From Pseudomonadales bacterium (GTDB lineage: Bacteria; Pseudomonadota; Gammaproteobacteria; Pseudomonadales; Azotimanducaceae), in the NCBI GenBank assembly GCA_028285415.1, contig JANQPF010000021.1, positions 1-64,000 of the forward strand: a DNA stretch of 64,000 nt, written 5' to 3'. The position numbers and the translations under genes were made by a program. Under the pieces are notes generated by a model. The model made no database searches and was not told the DNA's origin. It saw only the letters and a program-made list of their open reading frames with translations. Shown one piece after another: positions 23,797 through 32,135 of this stretch (positions within the stretch are counted from its first letter, which is position 1; each line of letters begins with the position of its first letter).

Positions 23797-24771
23797 ATGC
23801 CAGCCCAGGTTGAACTACCGCCCCGTCCTGAACCGCCGTTGCAGATAGGCATCAGCCAGTGCCTTCTGGGAGAGGAAGTGCGCTACGACGGTTCGGGGGC
23901 ACGATCGTCGTTTCCGCATGCGGCTTTGGCCGGTTTGTTCGAGTATCAGTCGTTCTGCCCCGAGGTGGGCATTGGCATGACCGTGCCGCGCGATCCGATT
24001 CGCCTGGTTGGTACCGAGGAGGACTACCGGGTGGTGGGCGTCAAAGATCCCACTATCGACAAAACGGATGAGCTGCGGGCCTATGCGAATGAACAGGTGA
24101 AGCAGTTTACGGATTTTGCGGGCTACATTTTCATGCACAACTCGCCGAGCTGCGGGTTGATGCGGGTAAAGATTTACCCCAGTCGTAACGCACCGGCAAA
24201 GCGTCAGGGCCGCGGTATCTATGCTGCTGAGGTGACCAGGCAGCTGCCGAACCTGCCGGTCGAGGATGGCGGGCGGCTGTTTGATGTGGTTCTGCGCGAG
24301 AATTTCGTCACCCGGACTTTTGCTTATGCGCATTGGTTAGGTGTCAACGAAGATCTGACGCCCGGCAGGCTGGTGGCGTTTCACAGCCGCTACAAATACC
24401 TGCTCATGGCGCACAGCCAGGTGGCCTATCAGGAAACCGGCAGGCTTTTGAGCAATCTCAAAAGTGACTTTGCGCAGAAGGCGCAGACTTACATTGGTCT
24501 TCTCATGCAGGGGCTTGCTCAACCCTGCTCACGCAAAGGCCACGCCAACGTGCTCTCCCATCTGCAGGGTTACCTGAAAAAGCGAATCGACAGCGAATCG
24601 CGTCAGGAACTGGGTGGGCTCATTGAAGCCTATCGTCTGGGCGAGGTACCGCTGCTCGCGCCGATTACCCTCCTGAAACACCACTTTCGCCGCTATCCCG
24701 ACGAGTACGTGTTGCAGCAGAGCTATCTCGAGCCGCATCCCTCGCACGCGGCACTGCGCAGGCAGCTTTAG
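23797..24771 (+). CDS. DUF523 / DUF1722 two-domain protein (YbgA-like)
   Basis: The ATG at 23797 gives 324 residues; the frame is open further upstream, but only as a shadow of the dehydrogenase. The N-terminal half is DUF523, with 'ISQCLLGEEVRYDGSGARS', 'FCPEVGIGMTVPRDPIRLV' and the Cys-containing 'NSPSCGLMRVKIY'. The C-terminal half is DUF1722, with 'FVTRTFAYAHWL', 'FHSRYKYLLMAHSQVAYQETGRL' in parts and 'PITLLKHHFRRYPDEYVLQQSYLEPHP'. The family often lies near DNA photolyase genes, but none is here. DUF523 Cys residues may bind an Fe-S cluster. The exact function is not known. Confidence 0.88.
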   Translation: MPAQVELPPRPEPPLQIGISQCLLGEEVRYDGSGARSSFPHAALAGLFEYQSFCPEVGIGMTVPRDPIRLVGTEEDYRVVGVKDPTIDKTDELRAYANEQVKQFTDFAGYIFMHNSPSCGLMRVKIYPSRNAPAKRQGRGIYAAEVTRQLPNLPVEDGGRLFDVVLRENFVTRTFAYAHWLGVNEDLTPGRLVAFHSRYKYLLMAHSQVAYQETGRLLSNLKSDFAQKAQTYIGLLMQGLAQPCSRKGHANVLSHLQGYLKKRIDSESRQELGGLIEAYRLGEVPLLAPITLLKHHFRRYPDEYVLQQSYLEPHPSHAALRRQL

Positions 24772-24780
24772 GAGAAGCGG

Positions 24781-26991
24781 ATGCTCGTCTGGATACGCAA
24801 TCTGGGCAGTCGCCTGCGGCAGCGACTGAGCGTGCCGTCCGATGTCCGTGCGGGAAGCACGCGCGCGCTGCTTTATGTGGCCTGGGCGTTACTTGCGATT
24901 GTGCCGCTTGTAATCCTCGCGACGGCGCCGAGCATCTACAACTTCCTGGCGCTGCTGCTTGCGGCCGCGCTGGGTGTTCTGGGCGCTGCGCTGGTGTGGC
25001 TGGGATTGCGTCTGATTGCGCGCATCAGCCCGCGGCTGCTGTGGGCGCTCCTGCTCCTGATGGTGGTGTTTCTGCCGTTTGCCTGGCTCGGCGCAACGCT
25101 TTACGTCGTGCTGGGATGGCTTGCACTCTCCCTGGCGTTGCTGGGTGGAGGCCTCGTTGCGGTGCGTCAGCAGCCCGGCAAGTGGCCCGGTATTGCGGCG
25201 CTCTCGATCGGAGCGTTGCTCATGGTGGCTTTCCTGGTTGGTCTGCTGCTCGACGGTTGGCAGGCGGAAGAGGAGATCGTCTGGGAGCCGATGCAGGGAC
25301 CCGGTCTCAATCTCGACGATCCGGCGGCGCCCGGTTCGTACAGCGTGAGCGAATACACCTACGGCCCCGGGAACGATCCGCATCGCGATGAGTTTGGTGA
25401 GGGTGTCACTTTCGTCACGGAGCCGGTGGATGGCTCGAAGCTCCTGGACGGGTGGGAGGGCGCTTCGGGATGGGCGCGCACCGCGTTCTGGGACGCGAAT
25501 GCCGAAACGCTGCCGGTGCGCGGGAGGATCTGGCTGCCGGAGGGTGAAGGGCCGTTCCCGTTGGTTTTGATTGTCCACGGCAACCACGCGATGGAGGACT
25601 TTTCCGACGGCGGCTATGCCTACCTTGGAGCGCTGTTTGCCTCACGTGGAAGCATTGCCGCGTCGGTGGACGAGAATTTCCTCAACCTGAGCACAAGCAG
25701 TCTGCTGGGGCTCTTTGATGGCGGGCTGGAAGAAGAAAACGACGCCAGAGGCTGGATGTTGTTAGAGCATGTCCGCCAGTTCCGCGACTGGTCCGAGGAC
25801 CCTGAGCATCGGTTGAATGGTCTCGTCGATGTCGATCGCGTTGTGCTCATTGGTCATAGCCGGGGCGGCGAGGCCGTGTCCGAAGCGGCTGTGTTCAATC
25901 GTTTGTCACACTATCCTGACGATGCAACGCTTACCTTCGATTACAAATTCGGTATTCAGGGTATCATCGCCATAGCGCCGGTGGATCATCAGTATCATCC
26001 GCGCGATTTCGACACGAACATGCGTGACGTGAACTACCTCGTCATTCACGGCAGTCACGACAGTGACGTGAATTCGTATGCAGGCTATGCTGCGTATTCA
26101 CGGCTCGAGAACGCCAACTGTAAGGACTGTTTCCGGGCGGGTTTTTATGCCATAGGCGCCAATCACGGACAGTTCAACACAAGCTGGGGCCGCTATGACG
26201 TGCCGGCTCCGTTCAACAGATTTCTCAACGTCGATCCTCTGATGGAAGGCGCTGCGCAGCGGCGCGTTGCTCAGGTGCTCTTCAGCGCATTCCTGGAAGC
26301 CACGGTGCACGACAAGCCGGCGTATCGCCAGCTTGTTGCGGCACCCGGGCGGCAGCAGGCTCTTTTTGGCGAGACCGCACGGTTCCTGAGCCACTATCGC
26401 GCGGCAGACGACTATGTGGTTGCGGACTACGGCGAAGATGCAGATGTCGCAACGGCAACATCCGCAGGGGCGGTCATACGAGGCTCCAATCTCACGCTAT
26501 GGCGCGAAGCGGATCTCAGTCTCAAGTGGCGCAGCGCAGACAACGCCATGGCGCAGCTTGGCTGGCAGGCGCCCGGAGCTCGCTACGACGTTTCCGGGAT
26601 CAGTCCGCTCCCGGGGGCCAGAGTTCTGAGCCTCGCCATCGGCATGAGCGAGCAATCACCGGGCGATATCGAAGACTACGAGGCGCCGGACCGCATCGAT
26701 TTCCACGTTGAGATCGAAGATGCTGCCGGGCATGTTTCGCGCTTGCCGATATCCGCGCGGCGTGCCCTGCTGCCGCAGGTCAAACCCGTCATGTACAAGC
26801 TACCCGGGCTCGATGCCGACGCCCCCTCGGAGGTGGTCATGCAGCGCTACCGTTTTGCGCTGGCCGAGTTCGAGGCACAAAACCCGCAGCTCAGTGCCGA
26901 AGCGCTGCGGCGCGTCAGCCTCGTATTCGACCTTACGGATGCGGGCACGGTCTGGCTCGACGACCTGACGCTCTCCACCCGCGTAGACTGA
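24781..26991 (+). CDS. Membrane-anchored alpha/beta hydrolase
   Basis: This 736-residue protein begins with about five to six transmembrane helices (residues 28-160) and continues as a periplasmic alpha/beta hydrolase domain. The domain shows 'LVLIVHGNHAMEDF' (oxyanion region, about 265), the nucleophile elbow 'VVLIGHSRGGEAVSEAA' (serine near residue 361) and a candidate catalytic His in 'YAIGANHGQFNTSW'. A C-terminal beta-rich part ('ISPLPGARVLSLAIGMSE' onward) may bind carbohydrate or lipid. Similar hydrolases of this type are mostly uncharacterised. It starts nine bases after the YbgA-like gene and is probably in its operon. Confidence 0.75.
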   Translation: MLVWIRNLGSRLRQRLSVPSDVRAGSTRALLYVAWALLAIVPLVILATAPSIYNFLALLLAAALGVLGAALVWLGLRLIARISPRLLWALLLLMVVFLPFAWLGATLYVVLGWLALSLALLGGGLVAVRQQPGKWPGIAALSIGALLMVAFLVGLLLDGWQAEEEIVWEPMQGPGLNLDDPAAPGSYSVSEYTYGPGNDPHRDEFGEGVTFVTEPVDGSKLLDGWEGASGWARTAFWDANAETLPVRGRIWLPEGEGPFPLVLIVHGNHAMEDFSDGGYAYLGALFASRGSIAASVDENFLNLSTSSLLGLFDGGLEEENDARGWMLLEHVRQFRDWSEDPEHRLNGLVDVDRVVLIGHSRGGEAVSEAAVFNRLSHYPDDATLTFDYKFGIQGIIAIAPVDHQYHPRDFDTNMRDVNYLVIHGSHDSDVNSYAGYAAYSRLENANCKDCFRAGFYAIGANHGQFNTSWGRYDVPAPFNRFLNVDPLMEGAAQRRVAQVLFSAFLEATVHDKPAYRQLVAAPGRQQALFGETARFLSHYRAADDYVVADYGEDADVATATSAGAVIRGSNLTLWREADLSLKWRSADNAMAQLGWQAPGARYDVSGISPLPGARVLSLAIGMSEQSPGDIEDYEAPDRIDFHVEIEDAAGHVSRLPISARRALLPQVKPVMYKLPGLDADAPSEVVMQRYRFALAEFEAQNPQLSAEALRRVSLVFDLTDAGTVWLDDLTLSTRVD

Positions 26992-27011
26992 AGCTCGGCC
27001 GGCAAACTGAA

Positions 27012-27030
27012 GCTCAGCCTGCGGCTGAGC
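27012..27030. terminator. Hairpin between convergent genes
   Basis: GCTCAGCC (27012-27019) and GGCTGAGC (27023-27030) form a perfect eight-base-pair stem with a TGC loop in the 41-base gap between the hydrolase gene and the ABC exporter. No T-run follows on either strand, so termination is likely but weak or factor-assisted. A direct repeat ACTGAAGCTC lies just to its left. Confidence 0.4.
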
Positions 27031-27032
27031 AC

Positions 27033-28922
27033 TCAGCTTGCGGGCTGCGGCTCATCGAGTGCCCGGCTCGACTCCTGCAGACTCTGCTGGCGGTAGAGGT
27101 CGTAGTAGTGGCCTCGCGCCGCCATGAGCTCGTGATGGCTGCCTTGTTCGGTAATCCGGCCGTCCTCGATGACAATGATGCGGTCGGCACCTCGAATCGT
27201 GGAGAGGCGGTGCGCAATGACAAAGGCAATCCGTCCGGCGAGCACCCGCTGCATACCCTGCTGGATACGCTGTTCGGTCTCCGTATCGACGGACGAGGTC
27301 GCTTCGTCCATGACGAGGATCTGCGGATCGGCCAGCACCGCACGTGCGAAGGAGACGAGCTGTTTCTGACCGGCTGATAGCCTGCTCCCCGATTCACCTG
27401 CGTCGGCGTCGTAGCCGTCTTCGAAAGCGATGATGAACTCATGAGCGCCGGCAACTTTGGCAGCCTCAATGACCTCTTCGTCGCTCGCGTCGAGGCGCCC
27501 GTAGCGGATGTTTTCCATGATGGAGCCGGAGAACACGTGCGCGTTCTGCAACACCATGCCGATGTTCGACTGCAGCCAGTGCAGGCTCCGCGTCCGGTAG
27601 TCGACGCCGTCGATGAGCACCTCACCCCGGGTGGGTTCGTAAAAGCGGCAGATGACGTTGACCAGCGTGCTCTTACCGCCACCGGTTGGCCCGACAATTG
27701 CCAGCGTCTCGCCACGCGTCACTGTAAGCGATACGTCGTCAAGGACGGGTTTCGCAGGATCATAGGCGAACGAGACCTGCCGCAGGGTAAGCGCTTCGAT
27801 CTCCGCCGCGCCGCCGTCTGCGGCGAACTGTCCGCTGGCACGTTCGCGCTTTGCCTGTACCGCCATCGCCGCTTCAACCTCCGGCGAGTCCTTGATGGCG
27901 GGTTCTGCTTCTATGAGGCTCAGGATCCGCTCCGCGCTGGCCTGCGCCATCTGCATCTCGGCGAACCAGTGGCCCAGCTGCTCGATAGGGTCGAAGAAGT
28001 GTCGCGTATACGCCATGAACGCAATGAGCGTGCCCACGGGAATGATGCCGGCAATCATGTCCATGCCGCCAACCGCCAGCGCAAGTCCCGTTGCCAGGCT
28101 TGCCATTGTGATCACAATCGGCAGGTAAACCGCCGCGTGGGTCAGGTTCGTGACAGACGCATCATGCATCCGGTTCGTCAAACTGGTGAAGTCCTGCTGG
28201 TTGGCGTCCTCGCGTACGAACGACTTGCTGGTCAGAACCCCCATGATGGCTTCGTTGAAGTTCCCGGTGATCCGGGAGTTCGTGGAACGGACCAGCCGCG
28301 CGCTTTTCAAGATCCGGCGCTGAAAGCGCGCCGAGATCCAGGCGAGGAACGGCAGGATGGAGAAAACCACGAGCGCCAGCTTCCAGTTCATGACGAACAT
28401 GGCAAAGGCAATGCCGATCATCATCGTGAAACCCCACACCAGGTCGAGGAAACCCCAGGCGAGAATGTTCGACAGGCGCTCCACGTCCGAGGTCATGCGC
28501 GCCATCAGCCAGCCCACTGGACGATAGTCGTAAAACGAGAACGACAGGCGCTGCAGATTCGCGAACCCGTCTTCGCGGATGTCGTGGGAGATGTGGGTAC
28601 GGATCTTGCCCGCCATCCAGATGAATCCGCCGATCGCGATGCAGATGGTCACCGTGCACAGGAGGTACATCAGCCCCCAGAACCAGAGCTGCGGATCGGT
28701 GCCGCCTTTGAGATAGGCGTCCACCGAGTCGATGACACCCTTGGTCAATAGCGGATACGCCACTTCCATGAGTGCCGTCATGAAGGCGAAGAACGCCAGC
28801 CACTTGAGCTCTCTCGGGTAGCGCTTCGCATAGTCGAAAAGCTTCCGCCAGAGCGACACGTTGATGTGCGCCGCCAGCGCCTCTTCATCGAATCCGTCGT
28901 CGTAGTTTTCGTCGTCATACAT
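27033..28922 (-). CDS. ABC exporter half-transporter with complete ATPase site residues
   Basis: This 629-residue protein is a transmembrane domain of six helices (about 40-320) fused to an ATPase domain, as in MsbA/BmrD-type exporters. The ATPase has Walker A 'GPTGGGKST' (411-419), signature 'LSAGQKQ' (515-521), Walker B ending in the catalytic E540 ('ILVMDEATSSVD') and the H-loop 'AHRLSTI' (His571). An acidic N-terminus (MYDDENYDDGFDEE) precedes the first helix. It overlaps the partner gene by eight bases and should pair with that protein as a heterodimer. The substrate is not known; drugs, lipids or a peptide are possible. Confidence 0.92.
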   Translation of the reverse strand: MYDDENYDDGFDEEALAAHINVSLWRKLFDYAKRYPRELKWLAFFAFMTALMEVAYPLLTKGVIDSVDAYLKGGTDPQLWFWGLMYLLCTVTICIAIGGFIWMAGKIRTHISHDIREDGFANLQRLSFSFYDYRPVGWLMARMTSDVERLSNILAWGFLDLVWGFTMMIGIAFAMFVMNWKLALVVFSILPFLAWISARFQRRILKSARLVRSTNSRITGNFNEAIMGVLTSKSFVREDANQQDFTSLTNRMHDASVTNLTHAAVYLPIVITMASLATGLALAVGGMDMIAGIIPVGTLIAFMAYTRHFFDPIEQLGHWFAEMQMAQASAERILSLIEAEPAIKDSPEVEAAMAVQAKRERASGQFAADGGAAEIEALTLRQVSFAYDPAKPVLDDVSLTVTRGETLAIVGPTGGGKSTLVNVICRFYEPTRGEVLIDGVDYRTRSLHWLQSNIGMVLQNAHVFSGSIMENIRYGRLDASDEEVIEAAKVAGAHEFIIAFEDGYDADAGESGSRLSAGQKQLVSFARAVLADPQILVMDEATSSVDTETEQRIQQGMQRVLAGRIAFVIAHRLSTIRGADRIIVIEDGRITEQGSHHELMAARGHYYDLYRQQSLQESSRALDEPQPAS

Positions 28923-30780
28923 TATCGGTACCTGCAGATTGCTCGAGGTCAGCCTTGATCTGCGCGTCCAGCGCGCCCTGTATTTCGCAGAGGCGGCGAT
29001 AGTTGCCCGGTTCTGCGGCGAGCTCGGTATGAGAGCCGAGCTGTACGCAGCGCCCGTGCTCGAGGACCATGATGCGGTCCGCGTGCATGACCGAGCTCAA
29101 CCGGTGGGCAATGATGAGAGTAGTCTGCCTGCCTTTGCGGCTTTTCAGCGCTTCCAGGATGAGCTGCTCGGTGCCCGTATCCACGGCCGACAGCGAGTCG
29201 TCCAGCACCAGGACCGGCGGGTCTTTCAGGAGTGCGCGCGCCAGTGCCAGGCGCTGACGCTGACCGCCGGAAAGCGTCACGCCACGCTCGCCGACCATCT
29301 CGTCAAAGCCGTTGGGAAATCCTTCGATGGCACCGTGAATGGCCGCTTCCTCGCACGCCCGCACAATCTCGTCCCGGGGCGCGTTGGGACGTCCGACCGC
29401 AAGGTTTGCCGCGATGCTGCGCGAGTACAGAAACGGATCCTGCAGCACAACGCCAATCTGCGCGCGGAGCCAGAAGCGGTCGAGCTCCGCAATCTCACGG
29501 CCGTCGAGCTTGAGAGACCCCTCCTGATAGGGATACAGGCGCAGCAGCGCCCGGATCAGCGTGGTTTTACCCGATCCTGGCGGTCCCACAATGGCAAGCG
29601 TCTCGCCTGCCTGAATCTCGACGCTCAGGTTGTCGAGCACAGCCCCCCCGGCACCGTAGGCGACGGTCAGATTGTTGACCTCAATGTGACCGCGTGCGCG
29701 GCCGCCTTCGGGCACCACACGCGCTTCTTCTTCCGGCTCCTCGAGAATGTGGTTCACCCGGCCGAGGGAGATGACCGCCTTGCCGGTATCCGTCAGCACC
29801 CGGCCGAGCTGACGCACCGGCCAGATCACAATCGACAGACACGTCATGAAGATGAAGAGATCACCGATCGTGATAGAGCCCTGCAGCGCATAGTACCCGC
29901 CCGCCAGGAGCACAATGCCAAGCTGACTCATGGAGAAAAAATCCGAGATGGACCAGTAGTAGGCCATCAGCTGTATCAGCCGGTAGTTCTTGTTGCGGAA
30001 ATCCGCGTTTTTGACGCCGAAGCGCTGTCGTTCGTGGGTCTGGCGCGCAAACGCGCGCACCACGCGAATCCCGGTCAGGTTTTCCTGCAGCGCGGCGGTC
30101 ATGGCGCCCTCGGATTCGTCTGTCACCTGAAACGCGCTTTTGACGTTCTGGAAAAAGATGTACGCCCCGATGATCAGGAACGGCATCATCACGAGCGACC
30201 AGATTGCCAATGGTGCGTGTATGGAAAAGAGCACAGGGACCACGCAGATCACGAGCATGATCGCGCGGCCGATCTCGATGACGTCGCTCACCAGGAATAC
30301 CCGCAGCGTTTCGACGTCCGAGCTGCAGCGCTGCACCAGGTCCCCGGTATCCGCCGTGTCGTAGAAGCGTGCCTGCACGTGGTGCAGGCGGCGGTACAGT
30401 GACTCCCGCAGACGTCGCGCGATGTTCTCGGAAGCCTGCGCCGCCAGACGGCCCCGGGTGTACAGAAACAGACCGCCAACCGCCGTGATGAGGATACTGG
30501 CGATTGCGGATACCCACAGGTAGCCCGTCATGGTGAGATCGCCGGAGAACCACTCGGTCAGTGCCAAGAGCGTCCCTTCGCCGTAACCAAAGTCGTCCCG
30601 ATCGATGACGTCTATTGCGTGACCGCCGATGATGGGCGCACCGAACATGCAGATGTTCGTCAGCCCCATCGCCAGGATGGCGCCGAGATAGCGCACGCGC
30701 TCACCTTCCGTGATTCGCCACAGACCGCTGTATTGGGCGTTCTGTTCGTCTTCCGTGATGTTCAATGCTGCTGTGTTCAT
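28915..30780 (-). CDS. ABC exporter half-transporter with degenerate Walker B
   Basis: This 621-residue protein has six transmembrane helices (about 30-330) and an ATPase domain with Walker A 'GPPGSGKTT' (399-407) and signature 'LSGGQRQ' (503-509). The residue after the Walker B aspartate is D528 ('VLVLDDSLSAVD') where an active ATPase has Glu. This matches the degenerate-site subunit of heterodimeric exporters such as TM287/288 and BmrCD. Its partner is the next gene. Upstream by 152 bases lies a 31-residue small ORF with a promoter, probably leading the same transcript. Confidence 0.92.
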   Translation of the reverse strand: MNTAALNITEDEQNAQYSGLWRITEGERVRYLGAILAMGLTNICMFGAPIIGGHAIDVIDRDDFGYGEGTLLALTEWFSGDLTMTGYLWVSAIASILITAVGGLFLYTRGRLAAQASENIARRLRESLYRRLHHVQARFYDTADTGDLVQRCSSDVETLRVFLVSDVIEIGRAIMLVICVVPVLFSIHAPLAIWSLVMMPFLIIGAYIFFQNVKSAFQVTDESEGAMTAALQENLTGIRVVRAFARQTHERQRFGVKNADFRNKNYRLIQLMAYYWSISDFFSMSQLGIVLLAGGYYALQGSITIGDLFIFMTCLSIVIWPVRQLGRVLTDTGKAVISLGRVNHILEEPEEEARVVPEGGRARGHIEVNNLTVAYGAGGAVLDNLSVEIQAGETLAIVGPPGSGKTTLIRALLRLYPYQEGSLKLDGREIAELDRFWLRAQIGVVLQDPFLYSRSIAANLAVGRPNAPRDEIVRACEEAAIHGAIEGFPNGFDEMVGERGVTLSGGQRQRLALARALLKDPPVLVLDDSLSAVDTGTEQLILEALKSRKGRQTTLIIAHRLSSVMHADRIMVLEHGRCVQLGSHTELAAEPGNYRRLCEIQGALDAQIKADLEQSAGTDNV

Positions 30781-30904
30781 ACCGTATCGTCCAAAAATGT
30801 CAGTCGCGCCTGGAGCCGGGTTGGGCGGAGTACCTGAGCGTCAAACGCAGAACGGATACACGTCGCCCGGGGCCTGGTAGCCGGCGCTGAAATCGTGATG
30901 GAGG

Positions 30905-30921
30905 TCGGGCGGTGCGCCCGA
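30905..30921 (-). other. GC hairpin between the small ORF and the ABC exporter
   Basis: TCGGGCG (30905-30911) and CGCCCGA (30915-30921) form a seven-base-pair stem with a three-base loop, 11 bases after the small ORF stop on the same strand. No T-run follows, so it is not a standard terminator. It could stabilise the small-ORF message or attenuate read-through into the exporter genes. The remaining stretch 30781-30904 shows no other clear feature. Confidence 0.4.
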
Positions 30922-30932
30922 GGGCAAAGCCG

Positions 30933-31028
30933 CTAGCTGGTGAGCTTCAGCCTGTGCCTGGAGATGACATTGACCGAGGCATCACGATAGGCCGGTACGC
31001 AGATCGGGTTCTTTGTATCGATGCTCAT
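30933..31028 (-). CDS. 31-residue small ORF with strong ribosome binding site, upstream of ABC exporter
   Basis: On the reverse strand, AGGAGG (31036-31041) lies seven bases before an ATG at 31026-31028; a second ATG sits one codon earlier. The frame runs to TAG at 30933-30935 and gives 31 residues starting MSIDTKNPICVPAYRDASV and ending in a basic stretch (SRHRLKLTS). It has one Cys and no hydrophobic segment. A good sigma-70-like promoter and palindrome lie upstream. The ORF could be a secreted or modified peptide for the exporter, a regulatory leader peptide, or a small protein of other use. I know no homologue. Confidence 0.55.
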   Translation of the reverse strand: MSIDTKNPICVPAYRDASVNVISRHRLKLTS

Positions 31029-31069
31029 CATGTTGCCTCCTGTCGAAAGGACCACGGGATGTGGATGGG

Positions 31070-31097
31070 GGCGGAATGTTAAGGACGAAATTCCGCC
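31070..31097. promoter_or_regulatory. Palindromic operator candidate GGCGGAAT-N12-ATTCCGCC
   Basis: GGCGGAAT (31070-31077) and ATTCCGCC (31090-31097) are perfect inverted repeats of eight bases. On the reverse strand they flank and partly cover the -10 box and the spacer of the promoter for the small ORF. This is the usual position of a repressor site, with half-site centres about two helical turns apart. Confidence 0.5.
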
Positions 31098-31104
31098 TTG
31101 GCAA
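31076..31104 (-). promoter_or_regulatory. Sigma-70-like promoter for the small ORF and ABC exporter
   Basis: Reading on the reverse strand, TTGCCA (31104-31099) is a five-of-six match to the -35 box. It is followed by a 17-base spacer and TAACAT (31081-31076), a four-of-six match to the -10 box. The predicted start of transcription near 31069 is about 40 bases upstream of the small ORF. No other gene start lies between, so the promoter should serve the small ORF and the two exporter genes. Confidence 0.55.
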
Positions 31105-31135
31105 GCCCTCTTGTTAGGAAACCGCAGAAAAAGGG

Positions 31136-32131
31136 TCAGAAGTTGATGACCATCTTCCCCGTGTTCGCACCGGTAAAGAGGCCAATGAAAGCTTCGGGTG
31201 CGGCTTCAATGCCGTCATAGATCGTCTCTTTCGCTGTGATGGCGCCCGACGTCACCCATGCCTCCATGTCACGACGGAAGTCGTCGGCAAGGTGGTTGAA
31301 GTGGCTGACAATGAAGCCCCGGAGCGTCAGCCCCAGGCCTATCGCCATGGCCAGGTTGTTGGGGCCGGGGCTCGGTTCGGTGTCGTTGTAAATTGAAATA
31401 GCGCCGCAGAGTGGGATCCGTCCGAACGGCCGCATGTGCATGATGGCCGCCTGCAGGTGATCACCGCCGACGTTGTCGAAGTAGACGTCGAGACCTTCGG
31501 GCGCACCTTCCCTCAGGTGCGACAGGAGGTCACCCTCCTTGTAGTCAAAGGCGTAGTCGAATCCGAGCTCCTCGGTCAGGAGCGCAACCTTGTCCGCGGA
31601 GCCGGCGCTGCCGAGAACGCGACAGCCCTTGAGTTTCGCAATCTGGCCGACGATGCTGCCGACCGCGCCGGCCGCGCCCGAGACGAAAACGGTCTCACCC
31701 TCCTTGAGGGCACCGACTTCGAGGAGGCCTACATAGGCGGTCATCCCGGGCATGCCGATGGCGCCGAGATAGGCTGAGGGATCCGCAACGATTGCGCCGA
31801 GCTTGTCGATCCCCTCAGTCGGCGCCGTGAACGCCTCCCGCCACCCGAAATGGCTGGTGACGTAGTCGCCTTCGCTGAAGTCGGGACTCTTTGATTTCAC
31901 GACCTTGCCGATGGCGCCGCCGGTCAGCACCTCGCCAATCTGGAACGGTGGCACGTAAGATTTGCGGTCGACCATGCGTCCCCGCATGTAGGGGTCGACC
32001 GACATGCAGACGTTCTGCACCTGGATTTCTCCGTCGCCGGGCTCGGCAACGTCTTCGCTGATGATGGAAAAGTCACTGTCTTGCGGCATACCAACGGGAC
32101 GTTGGGCCAGTACTACGGATTTACTTTGCAT
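31136..32131 (-). CDS. NADP-dependent MDR oxidoreductase (CurA / leukotriene B4 dehydrogenase-like)
   Basis: The ATG at 32129-32131 gives 331 residues; the frame upstream is only a shadow of the next gene. It is a zinc-free medium-chain reductase: 'DPYMRGRMVDRKSYVPPFQIGEVLTGGAIGKV', the nucleotide-binding 'ETVFVSGAAGAVGSIVGQIAKLKGCRVLGSAGS', and 'VYFDNVGGDHLQAAIMHMRPFGRIPLCGAIS' in parts. Members reduce the double bond of unsaturated ketones or aldehydes with NADPH. It lies four bases after the TPP enzyme gene on the same strand, probably one operon. Confidence 0.9.
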   Translation of the reverse strand: MQSKSVVLAQRPVGMPQDSDFSIISEDVAEPGDGEIQVQNVCMSVDPYMRGRMVDRKSYVPPFQIGEVLTGGAIGKVVKSKSPDFSEGDYVTSHFGWREAFTAPTEGIDKLGAIVADPSAYLGAIGMPGMTAYVGLLEVGALKEGETVFVSGAAGAVGSIVGQIAKLKGCRVLGSAGSADKVALLTEELGFDYAFDYKEGDLLSHLREGAPEGLDVYFDNVGGDHLQAAIMHMRPFGRIPLCGAISIYNDTEPSPGPNNLAMAIGLGLTLRGFIVSHFNHLADDFRRDMEAWVTSGAITAKETIYDGIEAAPEAFIGLFTGANTGKMVINF

Positions 32132-32135
32132 GGGA

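Noticed and set aside
30838-30985. Second reading frame downstream of the small ORF that could extend it by frameshift
   Set aside because: It has a TGA just upstream and no suitable start codon or slippery site, so it is probably chance in GC-rich DNA.
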